Below are positions 17,143 to 27,724 of a DNA stretch of 64,000 nucleotides, piece after piece. The stretch comes from Hoeflea_A sp040932035 (GTDB lineage Bacteria > Pseudomonadota > Alphaproteobacteria > Rhizobiales > Rhizobiaceae), in assembly GCF_040932035.1 (NCBI RefSeq), contig NZ_JBFRBB010000005.1, positions 496,001-560,000 of the forward strand, in the 5' to 3' direction. Both the position numbers and the translations under genes were made by a program. Below the pieces are notes generated by a model. That model saw only the letters and a program-made list of their open reading frames with translations, ran no database searches and was not told the DNA's origin. The stretch's first letter is position 1; each line of letters starts with the position of its first letter.

Positions 17143-17878
17143 GTTCAAAACCGTGTTCGTGCTGATTCCATGCAACGGTCCAATGCCCCGTTTGACCATT
17201 GCGGTTGCGTTCAAGGACAAGGCTCAGCCGCAAAAGCCCGATGCCCCTTTCAAGGTGCGGATCGGCAGCCGATGGCTGTGCGCTCACATGCCATCTGGTT
17301 GCCGCCGCATTGGCCTCCTCGTCGCCCCCCTGCCGAAGGATGCCGACAAACAGCCCGTTCTGCTGTGCCTTCAGCATCAGACGGCGGGTCGCCGTCATGT
17401 CGAAGCTCGGCTGGTTGCCCTTCACCTGAAAGACAACGCCGGCAAGATCGGCACATTTCGCCGCCTCGTCGCTGGCCCACAGCGCGGATTTAAGATCGGC
17501 GGGACGCACCAGGACAAGCCGCGCCGGGTCGAGCCCGAACATGGAAAGCCCGGCGGGAAAGAGCTGCCCGCCATCCAGCCGGCATGCCGGATCGCAGATC
17601 CACACGATGCGGCCCTGCCGCTGTTTCATGCACCCGGCAATCAGCCCGGCAAGAAAGCCGGTGGCCGCGCCGATATCGCGGGTCAGGGAACAGCGCACTT
17701 CATGCAGGGCAAAGACCGGAAAACCGTCTTCAAAAACCGCATCGATGGCATTAATGCCGAATGCGGCAGTTCCGCTGTCCCCGCGCATCCGCGCATGGCG
17801 CGCAAAAGAAGCATGCCGCCTGTCGATCCTTGCGACGGCGCCCTGCAATGCCTCTATCCTTTGCCGGTTGCCCTGCAT
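17042..17878 (-). CDS. imuA: ImuA, RecA-like mutasome protein
   Basis: First gene of the SOS mutasome operon, 278 residues. ImuA proteins are RecA/SulA-like and modulate ImuB and DnaE2 at lesions. The sequence shows the family pattern: an N-terminal helical stretch (RIEALQGAVARI), the segment LHEVRC followed by GAATGFLAGLI, the strand-like RIVWICDPA, then GLDPARLVLVRPADLKSALWASDEAAKC, and an Arg-rich C-terminal region. The ATG at 17878 lies 14 nt from a LexA box, making direct SOS control very likely. Its 3' end overlaps imuB by 101 nt. Confidence 0.92.
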   Translation of the reverse strand: MQGNRQRIEALQGAVARIDRRHASFARHARMRGDSGTAAFGINAIDAVFEDGFPVFALHEVRCSLTRDIGAATGFLAGLIAGCMKQRQGRIVWICDPACRLDGGQLFPAGLSMFGLDPARLVLVRPADLKSALWASDEAAKCADLAGVVFQVKGNQPSFDMTATRRLMLKAQQNGLFVGILRQGGDEEANAAATRWHVSAQPSAADPHLERGIGLLRLSLVLERNRNGQTGHWTVAWNQHEHGFEHVPTDYVDRPAAPFDRPDGAPQMGQVMAFERAS

Positions 17879-17891
17879 TGTTTTTCCGCAT

Positions 17892-17906
17892 GTTCTTGTT
17901 TTGTTC
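17892..17906 (-). promoter_or_regulatory. LexA (SOS) box of the imuA-imuB-dnaE2 operon
   Basis: On the plus strand GTTC-N7-GTTC (GAAC-N7-GAAC on the coding strand), the direct-repeat form recognised by alphaproteobacterial LexA. It sits 14 nt upstream of the imuA start, where LexA would block transcription. Confidence 0.85.
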
Positions 17907-18099
17907 TAATATTGATTCCAAAAAAAACATAAAGAGTCAAGCAAGTCGAACAGGAGATTTTCAGCGGTTTTACTTGTATTTGCGAAAGCCTGCCAACTAA
18001 AGTTGTACTACCAAAGCAGCCGGCCATTGCCCCGATCCGGCCAAATTTCGCCAGCATAGGCGGCCTCGGGAGGCATGAACCTTAACAGGAACATAAACA

Positions 18100-19644
18100 A
18101 TGACGGATACCGCCTCCCAAGTCAGCACGGGTTTCATTGCTGCAATCGAACGCACCGGAAACCGGCTGCCCGACCCCGTCTTCATCTTTATCTGGCTGAT
18201 TGTGATCCTGATGCTGGTCAGCGCTGTCGCTGCCTATTTTGGTCTGTCCGCCATTCATCCTGTCACCGAACAGCCGGTGGACGCAAAAAGCCTGTTCTCG
18301 GCGGAAAATCTGCGTCAGCTGATGACCAAGATGCCGACGACGTTCACCCATTTCCATCCGCTGGGTTATGTACTGGTCGTCATGCTGGGCGCCGGGGTTG
18401 CCGAACGCACCGGATTTCTCGGCGCGGCCATGCGCGCCGGTGTCCGCGATGCGCCGAAACTGCTTTTGACGCCGATCGTCGTCGCCGTCGGTATGATCGG
18501 CAATCTTGCCGCCGATGCGGCCTATGTTGTCCTCATCCCACTCGCCGGCGTCATCTTCGCTGCCGCCGGACGACACCCGGTCGCCGGTATCGCCGCAGCC
18601 TTTGCCGGCGTATCGGGCGGGTTTTCGGCAAACCTGTTCCCCGGCCAGCTCGATGCGCTGTTGTTCGGCATCACCGAGGCCGGTGCGGAAATCCTCGATC
18701 CGACCTGGAACGCCAACATCGCCGGCAACTGGTATTTGATCATGGCGCTGTTCTTCATCTACCTGCCGGTCATCTGGTATATCACCGACCGACAGGTCGA
18801 GCCGCGCCTCGGGCCGTGGACCGGCGGCGCTGTTGCCGAAGCCGACGAAGCCGTTTCCGGCCCGCTCACCGATGCCGAGCGTCGCGGTTTGAAATGGGCG
18901 GGCCTCACCGTGTTCGCCGTCATTGCCCTTTGGGTGTTCCTGACCATCGGCCCCGGCACGCCGCTGATGGATCCGGATGCAAAACCAGAAGCGCGGCTCA
19001 CGCCCTTCTACCAGTCGCTGGTCGCCGGCTTTTTCTTTCTGTTTTTGCTGAGCGGCTGGGTCTACGGTCACGTCACCGGAACGATCAAAAATCATCGGGA
19101 TCTGGTGAAGCTGATGTCCGAGTCAATGGCCGAAATGGGCTATTATCTTGTTCTGGCATTCGCCGCTGCCCACTTCGTCGCCATGTTCATCTGGTCGAAT
19201 CTCGGGCTGATCCTCGCCATCGATGGTGCCGAATTCCTGCGCTGGACCAATCTTCCAGGCCCGCTGCTGCTCGCAGGTCTGTTGGTTCTTTCCGGCTTCA
19301 TCAACCTTTTTGTCGGCTCGGCTTCGGCCAAATGGGCGCTGCTCGCGCCGATCCTGGTGCCGATGCTGATGCTGCTCGGCATCAGCCCGGAAACGGCGAC
19401 GGCCGCCTACCGCATCGGCGATTCGGCCACCAACATCATCACACCGCTGATGGTCTATTTCCCGCTGATCCTGATCTTCTGTCAGCGCTGGGACAAGAAT
19501 TTCGGCATGGGCAGCCTGATGGCGGTGATGATCCCCTATTCGGTCTGGCTGATGATCACCGGCGTCGTCATCATCGTCGCGTGGACGGCCTTCAATATCC
19601 CGCTGGGACCGGGCGCTGTGGTCGATTTCAGCCTGACCCGATAA
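18100..19644 (+). CDS. AbgT-family transporter
   Basis: Integral membrane protein of 514 residues in the AbgT family, whose members import p-aminobenzoyl-glutamate or export sulfonamides using the proton or sodium gradient. Family hallmarks are the N-terminal GNRLPDPVFIFIWLIVI, the long hairpin and helix series, GSASAKWALLAPILVPMLMLLG with the following PETATAAYRIGDS, and ATNIITPLMVYFPL near the C terminus. AGGAA lies about 10 nt before the ATG. It is divergent from the imu operon and ends convergently with trcR. No p-aminobenzoyl-glutamate hydrolase genes lie beside it, so substrate and direction of transport remain open. Confidence 0.93.
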   Translation: MTDTASQVSTGFIAAIERTGNRLPDPVFIFIWLIVILMLVSAVAAYFGLSAIHPVTEQPVDAKSLFSAENLRQLMTKMPTTFTHFHPLGYVLVVMLGAGVAERTGFLGAAMRAGVRDAPKLLLTPIVVAVGMIGNLAADAAYVVLIPLAGVIFAAAGRHPVAGIAAAFAGVSGGFSANLFPGQLDALLFGITEAGAEILDPTWNANIAGNWYLIMALFFIYLPVIWYITDRQVEPRLGPWTGGAVAEADEAVSGPLTDAERRGLKWAGLTVFAVIALWVFLTIGPGTPLMDPDAKPEARLTPFYQSLVAGFFFLFLLSGWVYGHVTGTIKNHRDLVKLMSESMAEMGYYLVLAFAAAHFVAMFIWSNLGLILAIDGAEFLRWTNLPGPLLLAGLLVLSGFINLFVGSASAKWALLAPILVPMLMLLGISPETATAAYRIGDSATNIITPLMVYFPLILIFCQRWDKNFGMGSLMAVMIPYSVWLMITGVVIIVAWTAFNIPLGPGAVVDFSLTR

Positions 19645-19652
19645 AATCAAAA

Positions 19653-19684
19653 GGACCGCGCTACCTGTCTCGGCAACGCGGTCC
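19653..19684 (-). terminator. intrinsic terminator of trcR, in the abgT/trcR convergent gap
   Basis: GGACCGCG and CGCGGTCC form a perfect 8-bp stem with a 16-nt loop. Read on the minus strand, the stem is followed by TTTTGATTTTA, giving a terminator for the trcR transcript. On the plus strand there is no T-run after the stem. Confidence 0.65.
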
Positions 19685-19723
19685 GGTAAATTCCTCGACA
19701 GGCAGTGCCTGAGCGGTCAGCGC

Positions 19724-20428
19724 CTACTCGGTCGGCTCTTCGGGTGTGTCCGTTTTCAGCGAGTTGAGCTTGGCAAAGACGGCATCGGCGTCGATCTCGT
19801 CCTCTTCCTTCTTCGGCGCAGGTGGTGTCGTATCGAAGGCGAAGCCCTCGGTTTCCTTTGCCGGAAGCAGGGTTTCATCCTCGCGGGAAATCACCTCCGA
19901 CGGACGTTCCTTGGCCGCCTTCTCCACCTCGATATCAAGATCGATCTGCGTGCAAAGCCCAAGCGTCACCGGGTCGAGCGGCGTAAGGTTCGCCGAATTC
20001 CAGTGGGTGCGTTCGCGGATCTGCTCGATCGTTGATTTTGTCGTGCCGACGAGACGCGAGATCTGCGCGTCGCGCAGTTCGGGGTGGTTGCGCACCAGCC
20101 ACAATATGGCGTTGGGCCGGTCCTGCCGCTTGGAAACCGGCGTGTAGCGCGGTCCCTTGCGCTTGAGTTCGGGCACATGAACCTTGGGGCTCGACAGTTT
20201 CAGCTTGTGCGCGGTATCGGCTTCGCCCTTGGCAATCTCGTCGCGGGAGAGCTGTCCGGTCTGGATCGGATCGAGGCCTTTTATGCCTTGCGCCGATTCA
20301 CCGTCGGCAATGGCTTTGACCTCAAGCGTGTGCAGCTTGCAGAATTGAGCTATCTGTTCAAAGGTCAGGGCCGTATTGTCGACGAGCCAGACGGCTGTGG
20401 CCTTCGGCATAAGCAGTTGTTGAGCCAT
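19724..20428 (-). CDS. trcR: cell-cycle transcriptional regulator TrcR (DUF1013)
   Basis: A 234-residue protein of the alphaproteobacterial DUF1013 family, named TrcR for its role in cell-cycle transcription. The N terminus MPKATAVWLVDNTALTFEQIAQFC and the central PNAILWLVRNHPELRDAQI followed by RLVGTTKSTIEQIRER are characteristic; the latter looks like a helix-turn-helix. The acidic C-terminal tail (PAPKKEEDEIDADAVF) is low in complexity. It is divergent from acs, with a 237-nt shared gap containing a 13-bp inverted repeat (ATTTCC-G-GGAAAT, 20484-20496). Its transcript is ended by the hairpin at 19653-19684. Confidence 0.93.
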   Translation of the reverse strand: MAQQLLMPKATAVWLVDNTALTFEQIAQFCKLHTLEVKAIADGESAQGIKGLDPIQTGQLSRDEIAKGEADTAHKLKLSSPKVHVPELKRKGPRYTPVSKRQDRPNAILWLVRNHPELRDAQISRLVGTTKSTIEQIRERTHWNSANLTPLDPVTLGLCTQIDLDIEVEKAAKERPSEVISREDETLLPAKETEGFAFDTTPPAPKKEEDEIDADAVFAKLNSLKTDTPEEPTE

Positions 20429-20483
20429 GGATATAATTCTCCTGTCCGCCCGCTCCGGTGGCGCGGGCCGTGGGTAGTACCAC

Positions 20484-20496
20484 TTATTTCCGGGAA
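20484..20496. promoter_or_regulatory. inverted repeat in the trcR/acs divergent gap
   Basis: ATTTCC-G-GGAAAT, a perfect 6-bp dyad with a 1-nt centre, 56 nt upstream of the trcR start. A candidate operator for either gene; no regulator can be named. Confidence 0.3.
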
Positions 20497-20665
20497 ATCA
20501 CCGCCTCTATAGCGCCCTTCGCAAATAAATGCAATCAAAGAGGATATAGGCCCATAAGTCTAATTGCCGTGATAGAAACAACTGCTATTAAGGGCGCACA
20601 ATCAGGTACATGCCGGCAGAACCGGGAGGTTGGCAACTGCCCGGTCGCAAGCAAAGGAGGAGTGT

Positions 20666-22615
<1,950 letters not shown>

Positions 22616-22635
22616 CTCTGCAAGCAACCGGAATG

Positions 22636-22660
22636 AAAAGGGGGCCTGCGGCCCCCTTTT
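22636..22660. terminator. bidirectional terminator between acs and the cyclopropane synthase gene
   Basis: GGGGGCC and GGCCCCC form a 7-bp stem with a TGC loop, flanked by AAAA on one side and a run of T on the other. It can therefore end transcripts from both convergent genes. Confidence 0.85.
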
Positions 22661-23956
22661 TTACCTGTAAAGATCAGCCCTTGTCGGTGGCAGACCGCTC
22701 GGGCCCCGGCGCTTGTGTGAGGAAAGCGTCTGATAGAGCCGTGCGCCGTCGCGCTCGAAGGTGATCGCGCAACCGCCAAGATAAAGCAGCCACATGCGCG
22801 TCTTTACCTCGCCGACTTCCGCAACCGCGGCGTCGTAATTCGCCAGCAGCCGGTCATGCCACAACCGGCAAGTGCGCTGATAATGTTCGCGCCAGGCCTC
22901 CACGTCATGCACCTCGAAATCGTTCTGTTCCAGCATCGTCACCGTATTGCCGATATGGTCCAGTTCACCGCCCGGAAAGATGTATTTTGTTAAGAGCTTG
23001 AACTCTTCATTGCCCTTGCGGAACTTTTTGGCATCCCGCTTGGCCGGTCTTGTGATGGCATGGTGAAGAAACAGGCCCTCAGGCTTGAGGACACGTTTAA
23101 CGGTCCCGTAATAAGTCGGGTAATTGTCTATGCCGATATGTTCCTGGATACCGATTGCCGCAACCTTGTCGAACTGGCCCTGAACTGTCGCATAATCGGC
23201 CAGTTCGAACTTCACCCGGTCAGAAAGCCCCAGCCTCTCGGCCTTGGCTCTGGCATATTCGACCTGCTGCGTCGCTAGCGTCACGCCGAGGGCTGAGACG
23301 CCGTAGTGCTGAGCGGCATAACAGGAAAGGGCGCCCCAGCCGCAGCCGATATCGAGCATCGTCTCGCCCGGTTTGAGCCGCAGCTTGCGGCAGATCATCT
23401 CCAGCTTGTCCTGCTGCATCTGCTCGATATCGTTGTCCCAGTCAGTGCAGTAGGCGCAGGTATAGACCATCTCCTTGTCGAGCCACAGCTCGTAAAATGC
23501 ATTGGAGACGTCGTAATGGTACTGGATGTTCTTCTCGTTTTCCTCGCGGCTGCCGTCACTCGGCTTTTCGTCCGACTGCTCTTCGAGCGGCCAAGGGCCG
23601 CCGCGGCTGACAAACCAGAACTTGCGCGCCGTGTTGAACGCCTGCCATTTATTGAGAGACTTGCGGATTTCCCTCGTACGTACTTTCGGCTTTTGCGCAG
23701 TCAGATCAAAGAGGTCGCCGTTTTTCAGATCGATACGCTTCGATACCCACAGATTGAGCATGGTTTCCATAGACGGCTTGCGTATCAGCGCGGCAATCGC
23801 GCCCTCATCGGCAAGACAGATGGCGAACGCATCGGGCGCCAGGTCCTCAGGAACGGTCGTCCCGTCCCACAGATAAAATCCGACATCGACCTGCAGGATG
23901 TCACGTGCATGGGCAAGAAGTTTCCGGAAGGATTTAAGGCGGCCCTTTGCGCTCAT
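22661..23956 (-). CDS. cfa: cyclopropane-fatty-acyl-phospholipid synthase family methyltransferase
   Basis: SAM-dependent enzyme of 431 residues that adds a methylene bridge to unsaturated acyl chains of membrane lipids. The SAM site is MLDIGCGWGALSCYAAQHYG with GVTLATQQVEYA after it; further family segments are IGIQEHIGIDNYPTYY, containing the Glu-His pair, LHHAITRP, and IFPGGELDHIG. The N-terminal lipid-binding region (VGFYLWDG, EGAIAALIRKPSMETMLNLW) is complete. The ATG at 23956 is preferred over a site 27 nt upstream because it begins the conserved part. Other SAM lipid methyltransferases share this fold, so the exact product is less certain than the family. Confidence 0.9.
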   Translation of the reverse strand: MSAKGRLKSFRKLLAHARDILQVDVGFYLWDGTTVPEDLAPDAFAICLADEGAIAALIRKPSMETMLNLWVSKRIDLKNGDLFDLTAQKPKVRTREIRKSLNKWQAFNTARKFWFVSRGGPWPLEEQSDEKPSDGSREENEKNIQYHYDVSNAFYELWLDKEMVYTCAYCTDWDNDIEQMQQDKLEMICRKLRLKPGETMLDIGCGWGALSCYAAQHYGVSALGVTLATQQVEYARAKAERLGLSDRVKFELADYATVQGQFDKVAAIGIQEHIGIDNYPTYYGTVKRVLKPEGLFLHHAITRPAKRDAKKFRKGNEEFKLLTKYIFPGGELDHIGNTVTMLEQNDFEVHDVEAWREHYQRTCRLWHDRLLANYDAAVAEVGEVKTRMWLLYLGGCAITFERDGARLYQTLSSHKRRGPSGLPPTRADLYR

Positions 23957-24152
23957 GGATGATGTTCCAGTTCGTCGGTTCAAAACGCGGCGAACCTAGA
24001 GCATTTTGAGATTAAATGGAAACCGTCGGGCAACTGCTTCAGTACAACACTCCACAGGCAAACCGGCACCATTAAAATCAGTATTGCGATACTGCGGCGG
24101 TCCGGAGGCCGCCACAAAAACTCGCAGCAGTCTCCGGAGCGGAGCCAGCGGC

Positions 24153-25727
24153 CTAATGGGTCAGGCGCAGGCTTCGGATGGTCTGTGCGATATTCTCAAA
24201 GGCCGCCGTCAATTGGGCTGAATCGTCCGCCTTGTAGAAATATGTGACACGGTTCGTGTCGGGCGTCGCGCAATTGCGCAACAGCGTTTGAGCATCGCGA
24301 ATCCAGCTCCGTCGCAGATCCGGATTGCTGTCGGCGACGGTTTCATCGAGATCGAAGCCGACGACAAAGATTTTGATATTCTGTTGCTTGATAGCGCGGC
24401 AGAAATCGCTCGTATGCTGCGGTGACTGCGACCTTGCGGGGTTATGACCAGTCCATCCGTTTCTGGTGGAATTTCCCGCATAAGCAGTGTTGAACACACC
24501 GTCAGTCATGAAGATGATGTATTTGTTCAGATCCGATCCCGACGCCATATGATCGCCCGGGCGGGATGTTGCAGGCAGATAGTCGCGCCATTTATGCGAT
24601 ATTGTGTACCAGGCCCACTGCAGACCGATATGGCCTGCCGTACCCCCATTTGTGCCCATACGGTCGATGGCTCTGTCGAGATCCCGCTTGTTCGTTGTCA
24701 AGGTGACGATTTTCTCGCTGATGCAACTGCCTTCACTCAATCGTGAGTCGCGGCTGATCATGCCGCCTCGAACAGGATTTTCGTCGGTGAACTGATAGGA
24801 GGTACGCCCGCCGGTATCAGGCGCTTTGCGGTCCGTGGCGCAGTAGTCGACATTGGTCCCGTCACTTTCAACTCTGAAATCGCTCGGCAAAACGTTCGTG
24901 CAGACTCTGCGTCGGCGTCCGTTGCGCCATCTCCGGACTTTATAGGGCTGCTGAAATGCTGCGTAGTCGTATCCGACGCCAGTGCTGTTGAAAAGGGCCG
25001 CATCATAGGCAGGCGCATCGCTCTTCGGCTCCAGATAGTCGGCATAGACATATCTGCTCAGGAATGAGCCGACATTCACGGATTGAGAATAGGGAACCAG
25101 GCTGATCTTCACCGCGCCGCGGCTGTTTTTCAAAAGCTTGTCCACCGCATTTTTGGCCGCCGCCTTCAGCGAAGTCATCTTGTGATCGCCGTTTGCGTCA
25201 TCCCAATCCATCGAACCGGTGACATCCAGAACCATCGCGACCTCAATGTCGGATGCGCCAAACGTCACCGCGGAATTGTTGGAAACATCCATGTGGGTTG
25301 TCCCCATCCCGACATTTATGAATTTCAGCTGCTGATTGTAGGTTGCTTTCGCGCTGACTGCATTGTTTGCCGGATCAATCACGATATTGTGGAGGGAGTA
25401 TCGGCTGGTTGCCAGATTGTCGACACCGATATTGGCAGCAAAAACCTGTTTGAGATAGTCCGGAGCATTTGCCTGTGTCACTTCACCGATGGAAATCGCT
25501 CGCGCGGTTGCCAGTGTTGCTGCGTCGAGTGCATTGGTAATTCGTGTGCGCTGCGAAAGCGCGAGCGTATACTCAACAGCCAGACCGGCTGTAAGGAAAA
25601 GGACGCCGGTGGCAAATGCCATCAGGACTGTAAAATTGCCGTCCCGGTTTGCGCCGAACCGGCCCAACCAACCGGCAAGCCGGCCAAACAATCCACCCAC
25701 ACAAGCGACCTGCCGCATCGACGCCAT
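24153..25727 (-). CDS. TadG-like pilus-assembly protein with von Willebrand A domain (paralogue 1)
   Basis: A 524-residue protein with the Tad layout: a short basic N terminus, one membrane helix at about residues 30-50 (TVLMAFATGVLFLTAGLAVEY), then TRITNALDAATLATARA, then an extracytoplasmic VWA domain. The metal-site motif is DVTGSM at Asp168, with the second acidic loop MTDGVFNTAY near residue 405. An Arg-rich insert (VRRWRNGRRRRVC) precedes the shared CATDRKAP segment, and the protein ends IAQTIRSLRLTH like its sisters. A GGAGGG supports the ATG at 25727. It is the most downstream of four tandem paralogues, each apparently transcribed alone. TadG-type proteins assist Tad pili or attach to envelopes; the role here is unknown. 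Confidence 0.88.
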   Translation of the reverse strand: MASMRQVACVGGLFGRLAGWLGRFGANRDGNFTVLMAFATGVLFLTAGLAVEYTLALSQRTRITNALDAATLATARAISIGEVTQANAPDYLKQVFAANIGVDNLATSRYSLHNIVIDPANNAVSAKATYNQQLKFINVGMGTTHMDVSNNSAVTFGASDIEVAMVLDVTGSMDWDDANGDHKMTSLKAAAKNAVDKLLKNSRGAVKISLVPYSQSVNVGSFLSRYVYADYLEPKSDAPAYDAALFNSTGVGYDYAAFQQPYKVRRWRNGRRRRVCTNVLPSDFRVESDGTNVDYCATDRKAPDTGGRTSYQFTDENPVRGGMISRDSRLSEGSCISEKIVTLTTNKRDLDRAIDRMGTNGGTAGHIGLQWAWYTISHKWRDYLPATSRPGDHMASGSDLNKYIIFMTDGVFNTAYAGNSTRNGWTGHNPARSQSPQHTSDFCRAIKQQNIKIFVVGFDLDETVADSNPDLRRSWIRDAQTLLRNCATPDTNRVTYFYKADDSAQLTAAFENIAQTIRSLRLTH

Positions 25728-25936
25728 CGCACCCTCCGAAAATAATCCTCTGGCGACGCACACAATGCGCGCCGCGGGACGGATTAGGCGCTCGGACAGG
25801 CACCTTGGACCATTACACAAAGGATTATTTCTCCGTGTGGAACGGAGGTTTATTTATGGAGTACTAAAAGTTGAACTGTCGCCGGCAACAACCCGGGTTT
25901 CGCAATAAAAAGACTTAAGAAAACGTTGCTGAAGGC

Positions 25937-25968
25937 AAAAAAAGACCAGCCGCTTTTGGCGGCTGGTC
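25937..25968 (-). terminator. intrinsic terminator of TadG-like paralogue 2
   Basis: GACCAGCCGC and GCGGCTGGTC form a perfect 10-bp stem with a TTTTG loop. On the minus strand it is followed by seven T residues, 23 nt after the stop of the gene at 25992. This is the clearest intrinsic terminator in the window and separates paralogues 2 and 1 into different transcripts. Confidence 0.9.
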
Positions 25969-25991
25969 CGTAGGGCGCTGCGTTGACGAGG

Positions 25992-27413
25992 CTATTGGAT
26001 CAAGCGCAGGCTTTGAATTGTGCGAGCGATATTTTCGTAAGTTTCCTTCAGCTCGCTGCCCGTCACCGGTTCATAGTGATAGGTAATGTCACCATCGTCC
26101 GGTGTTGCACAACTCTTGAGCATGTTAAGTGCCGTCGAGCTGTAGAGCTGGAAGCCGATGGTGAAGATCTTGACGTCGTTGTCCTTGATCTCCGTGCACA
26201 GGCTGTCCGTGAAGCTGCGTGACGTCGATCCCTGTTTGCCGCCTTTCCAGTTCTTCTTCTTCACATCGGCATAGGCAGTATTGAACTCACCGTCGGTCAT
26301 CAGGATGATGTATTTGTCGATGTCCTTGTCCGGGTCGGTGTGATCCGCGGGTTTCGCGGCAGTCGGCACATAGTCGGCCCAATCGTAGGAAATCGTGTAA
26401 TACGCCCACTGCAGCCCGATATGACCGGCCGTCCAGCCGCTCGCCGCAAGACTGTTGATTGTGTTTGTCAGCGCCGTATTGTCGGAAGACAGCAACATGA
26501 GTTCGGCACTCGGACAATTCACTGTATCGAGACGTGAATCGCGCGAAATCATGCCGTAGGACGGGTTTGCGTCCTTGTGCTGATAACTCGTTCCCGATAT
26601 CGGCTTCTTGCGGTCCGTCGCACATTTGTCAACGGCTGAACCGTCCGCATTGGCGACCATATCACTCATGTTGCCGGTGGCCTGGAAGCTGGCAACATCA
26701 TATCCGACACCGGTCGTATCGAAGAGGTCCTGGTCCCAGACGGGAGCGGCGCTTTTCTTCGATTTAAAGTCCGGATAGACATATTTGGCCAGAGGTCCGG
26801 TGTTGACCGCCCAGCTGTAGGGCACAAGGCTGATGCGCACCTTCACATCGGTCGGCGTATTGACGCTCAGCAATTCATCCACGCCGATTTTCGCGGCATC
26901 CTTGAGCGCCGTAATCTTCGAGCCCCACATCGATCCCGTGACGTCGAGCACCATGGCAACCTCGATGTCAGACATGCCGTAGCTGGCAGCCGAAAGGCTG
27001 TCGACGTTCTGATTGGTTGCGGCTGTACCGACGCTGATAAATTTCAGATCCTGGTCGTACCGCGCGGTTGCGGAGACGGTCTGGCTCACCGTGTTGATGG
27101 TGATGCTCTCGAGCGAATATTTGCTCTTGGAAAGATCATCGACGCCGATATTGGCGGTGAATACGGATTCAAGATAATCCGCGCCCTGGGCTTCGGTGAT
27201 ATCACCGATGGATATCGCACGGGCCGTTGCCAGCGTCGCGGCATCCAGCGCATTGGTAACGCGGGTTTTAATGTTGATCGATTCCGAATATTCGACGGCC
27301 AACCCGACGGTCAAAAAAATGACTCCGGTTGCAAAGGCAAATATCATCATGAAATTGCCGCTTTCGTCGCGCCGGAACCTCTTACATAACTTGTTTAGTT
27401 TTCCAGTACTCAT
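25992..27413 (-). CDS. TadG-like protein with von Willebrand A domain (paralogue 2)
   Basis: About 473 residues, the shortest of the four sisters. A Lys/Arg-rich N terminus (KLCKRFRRDESGNF) is followed by a membrane helix at about 22-42, the Tad signature TRVTNALDAATLATARA, and a VWA domain with DVTGSM at Asp157 and LMTDGEFNTAYAD. It lacks the basic or Gly/Tyr-rich insert found in the others before CATDRKKP and ends IARTIQSLRLIQ. I placed the start at 27413, where GGGAAG gives normal spacing; an ATG 6 nt upstream is possible. It has its own terminator and a 311-nt leader gap upstream. Confidence 0.88.
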   Translation of the reverse strand: MSTGKLNKLCKRFRRDESGNFMMIFAFATGVIFLTVGLAVEYSESINIKTRVTNALDAATLATARAISIGDITEAQGADYLESVFTANIGVDDLSKSKYSLESITINTVSQTVSATARYDQDLKFISVGTAATNQNVDSLSAASYGMSDIEVAMVLDVTGSMWGSKITALKDAAKIGVDELLSVNTPTDVKVRISLVPYSWAVNTGPLAKYVYPDFKSKKSAAPVWDQDLFDTTGVGYDVASFQATGNMSDMVANADGSAVDKCATDRKKPISGTSYQHKDANPSYGMISRDSRLDTVNCPSAELMLLSSDNTALTNTINSLAASGWTAGHIGLQWAYYTISYDWADYVPTAAKPADHTDPDKDIDKYIILMTDGEFNTAYADVKKKNWKGGKQGSTSRSFTDSLCTEIKDNDVKIFTIGFQLYSSTALNMLKSCATPDDGDITYHYEPVTGSELKETYENIARTIQSLRLIQ

Positions 27414-27724
27414 CGTCATCTTCCCATCAGATTGATCGTCAGACGAAGTCCTGATGCACGCTCTTTCGCACGCAGCATCCGGGTTCATCCCGTTCTGTTT
27501 TAAAAGATCAGGATTGAAACCGGCTTAAGTTCATTGTTCGTATTTTAGTAAAAGGCTCAAAGCACTGAGCTTTCTTACGTTTCAAGCCAATTTATCAGGA
27601 AAAAAGGCGATGAGAACCAATAAAAAGTTCAATTTTCCAGCTTATAGCGCCTGCCATTTGTATAGAAAATCAATAAAAAGGCAGGAAAAGGGGCCCGCTA
27701 TACGACAGCGGGCGCCCATTGTTG
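27414..27724. other. 311-nt leader gap before paralogue 2
   Basis: No gene seen. The region is AT-rich relative to its neighbours and contains an imperfect hairpin at about 27551-27573 (AAAG/CTTT and CTCA/TGAG arms) and the terminator of paralogue 3 at its far end. It presumably holds the promoter of paralogue 2. Confidence 0.5.
27685..27713 (-). terminator. probable terminator of TadG-like paralogue 3
   Basis: GCCCGCT and AGCGGGC pair across a 7-nt loop, 12 nt after the stop of the gene at 27725. On the minus strand the stem is followed by a short T-rich stretch (CCTTTTCC). Confidence 0.55.
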
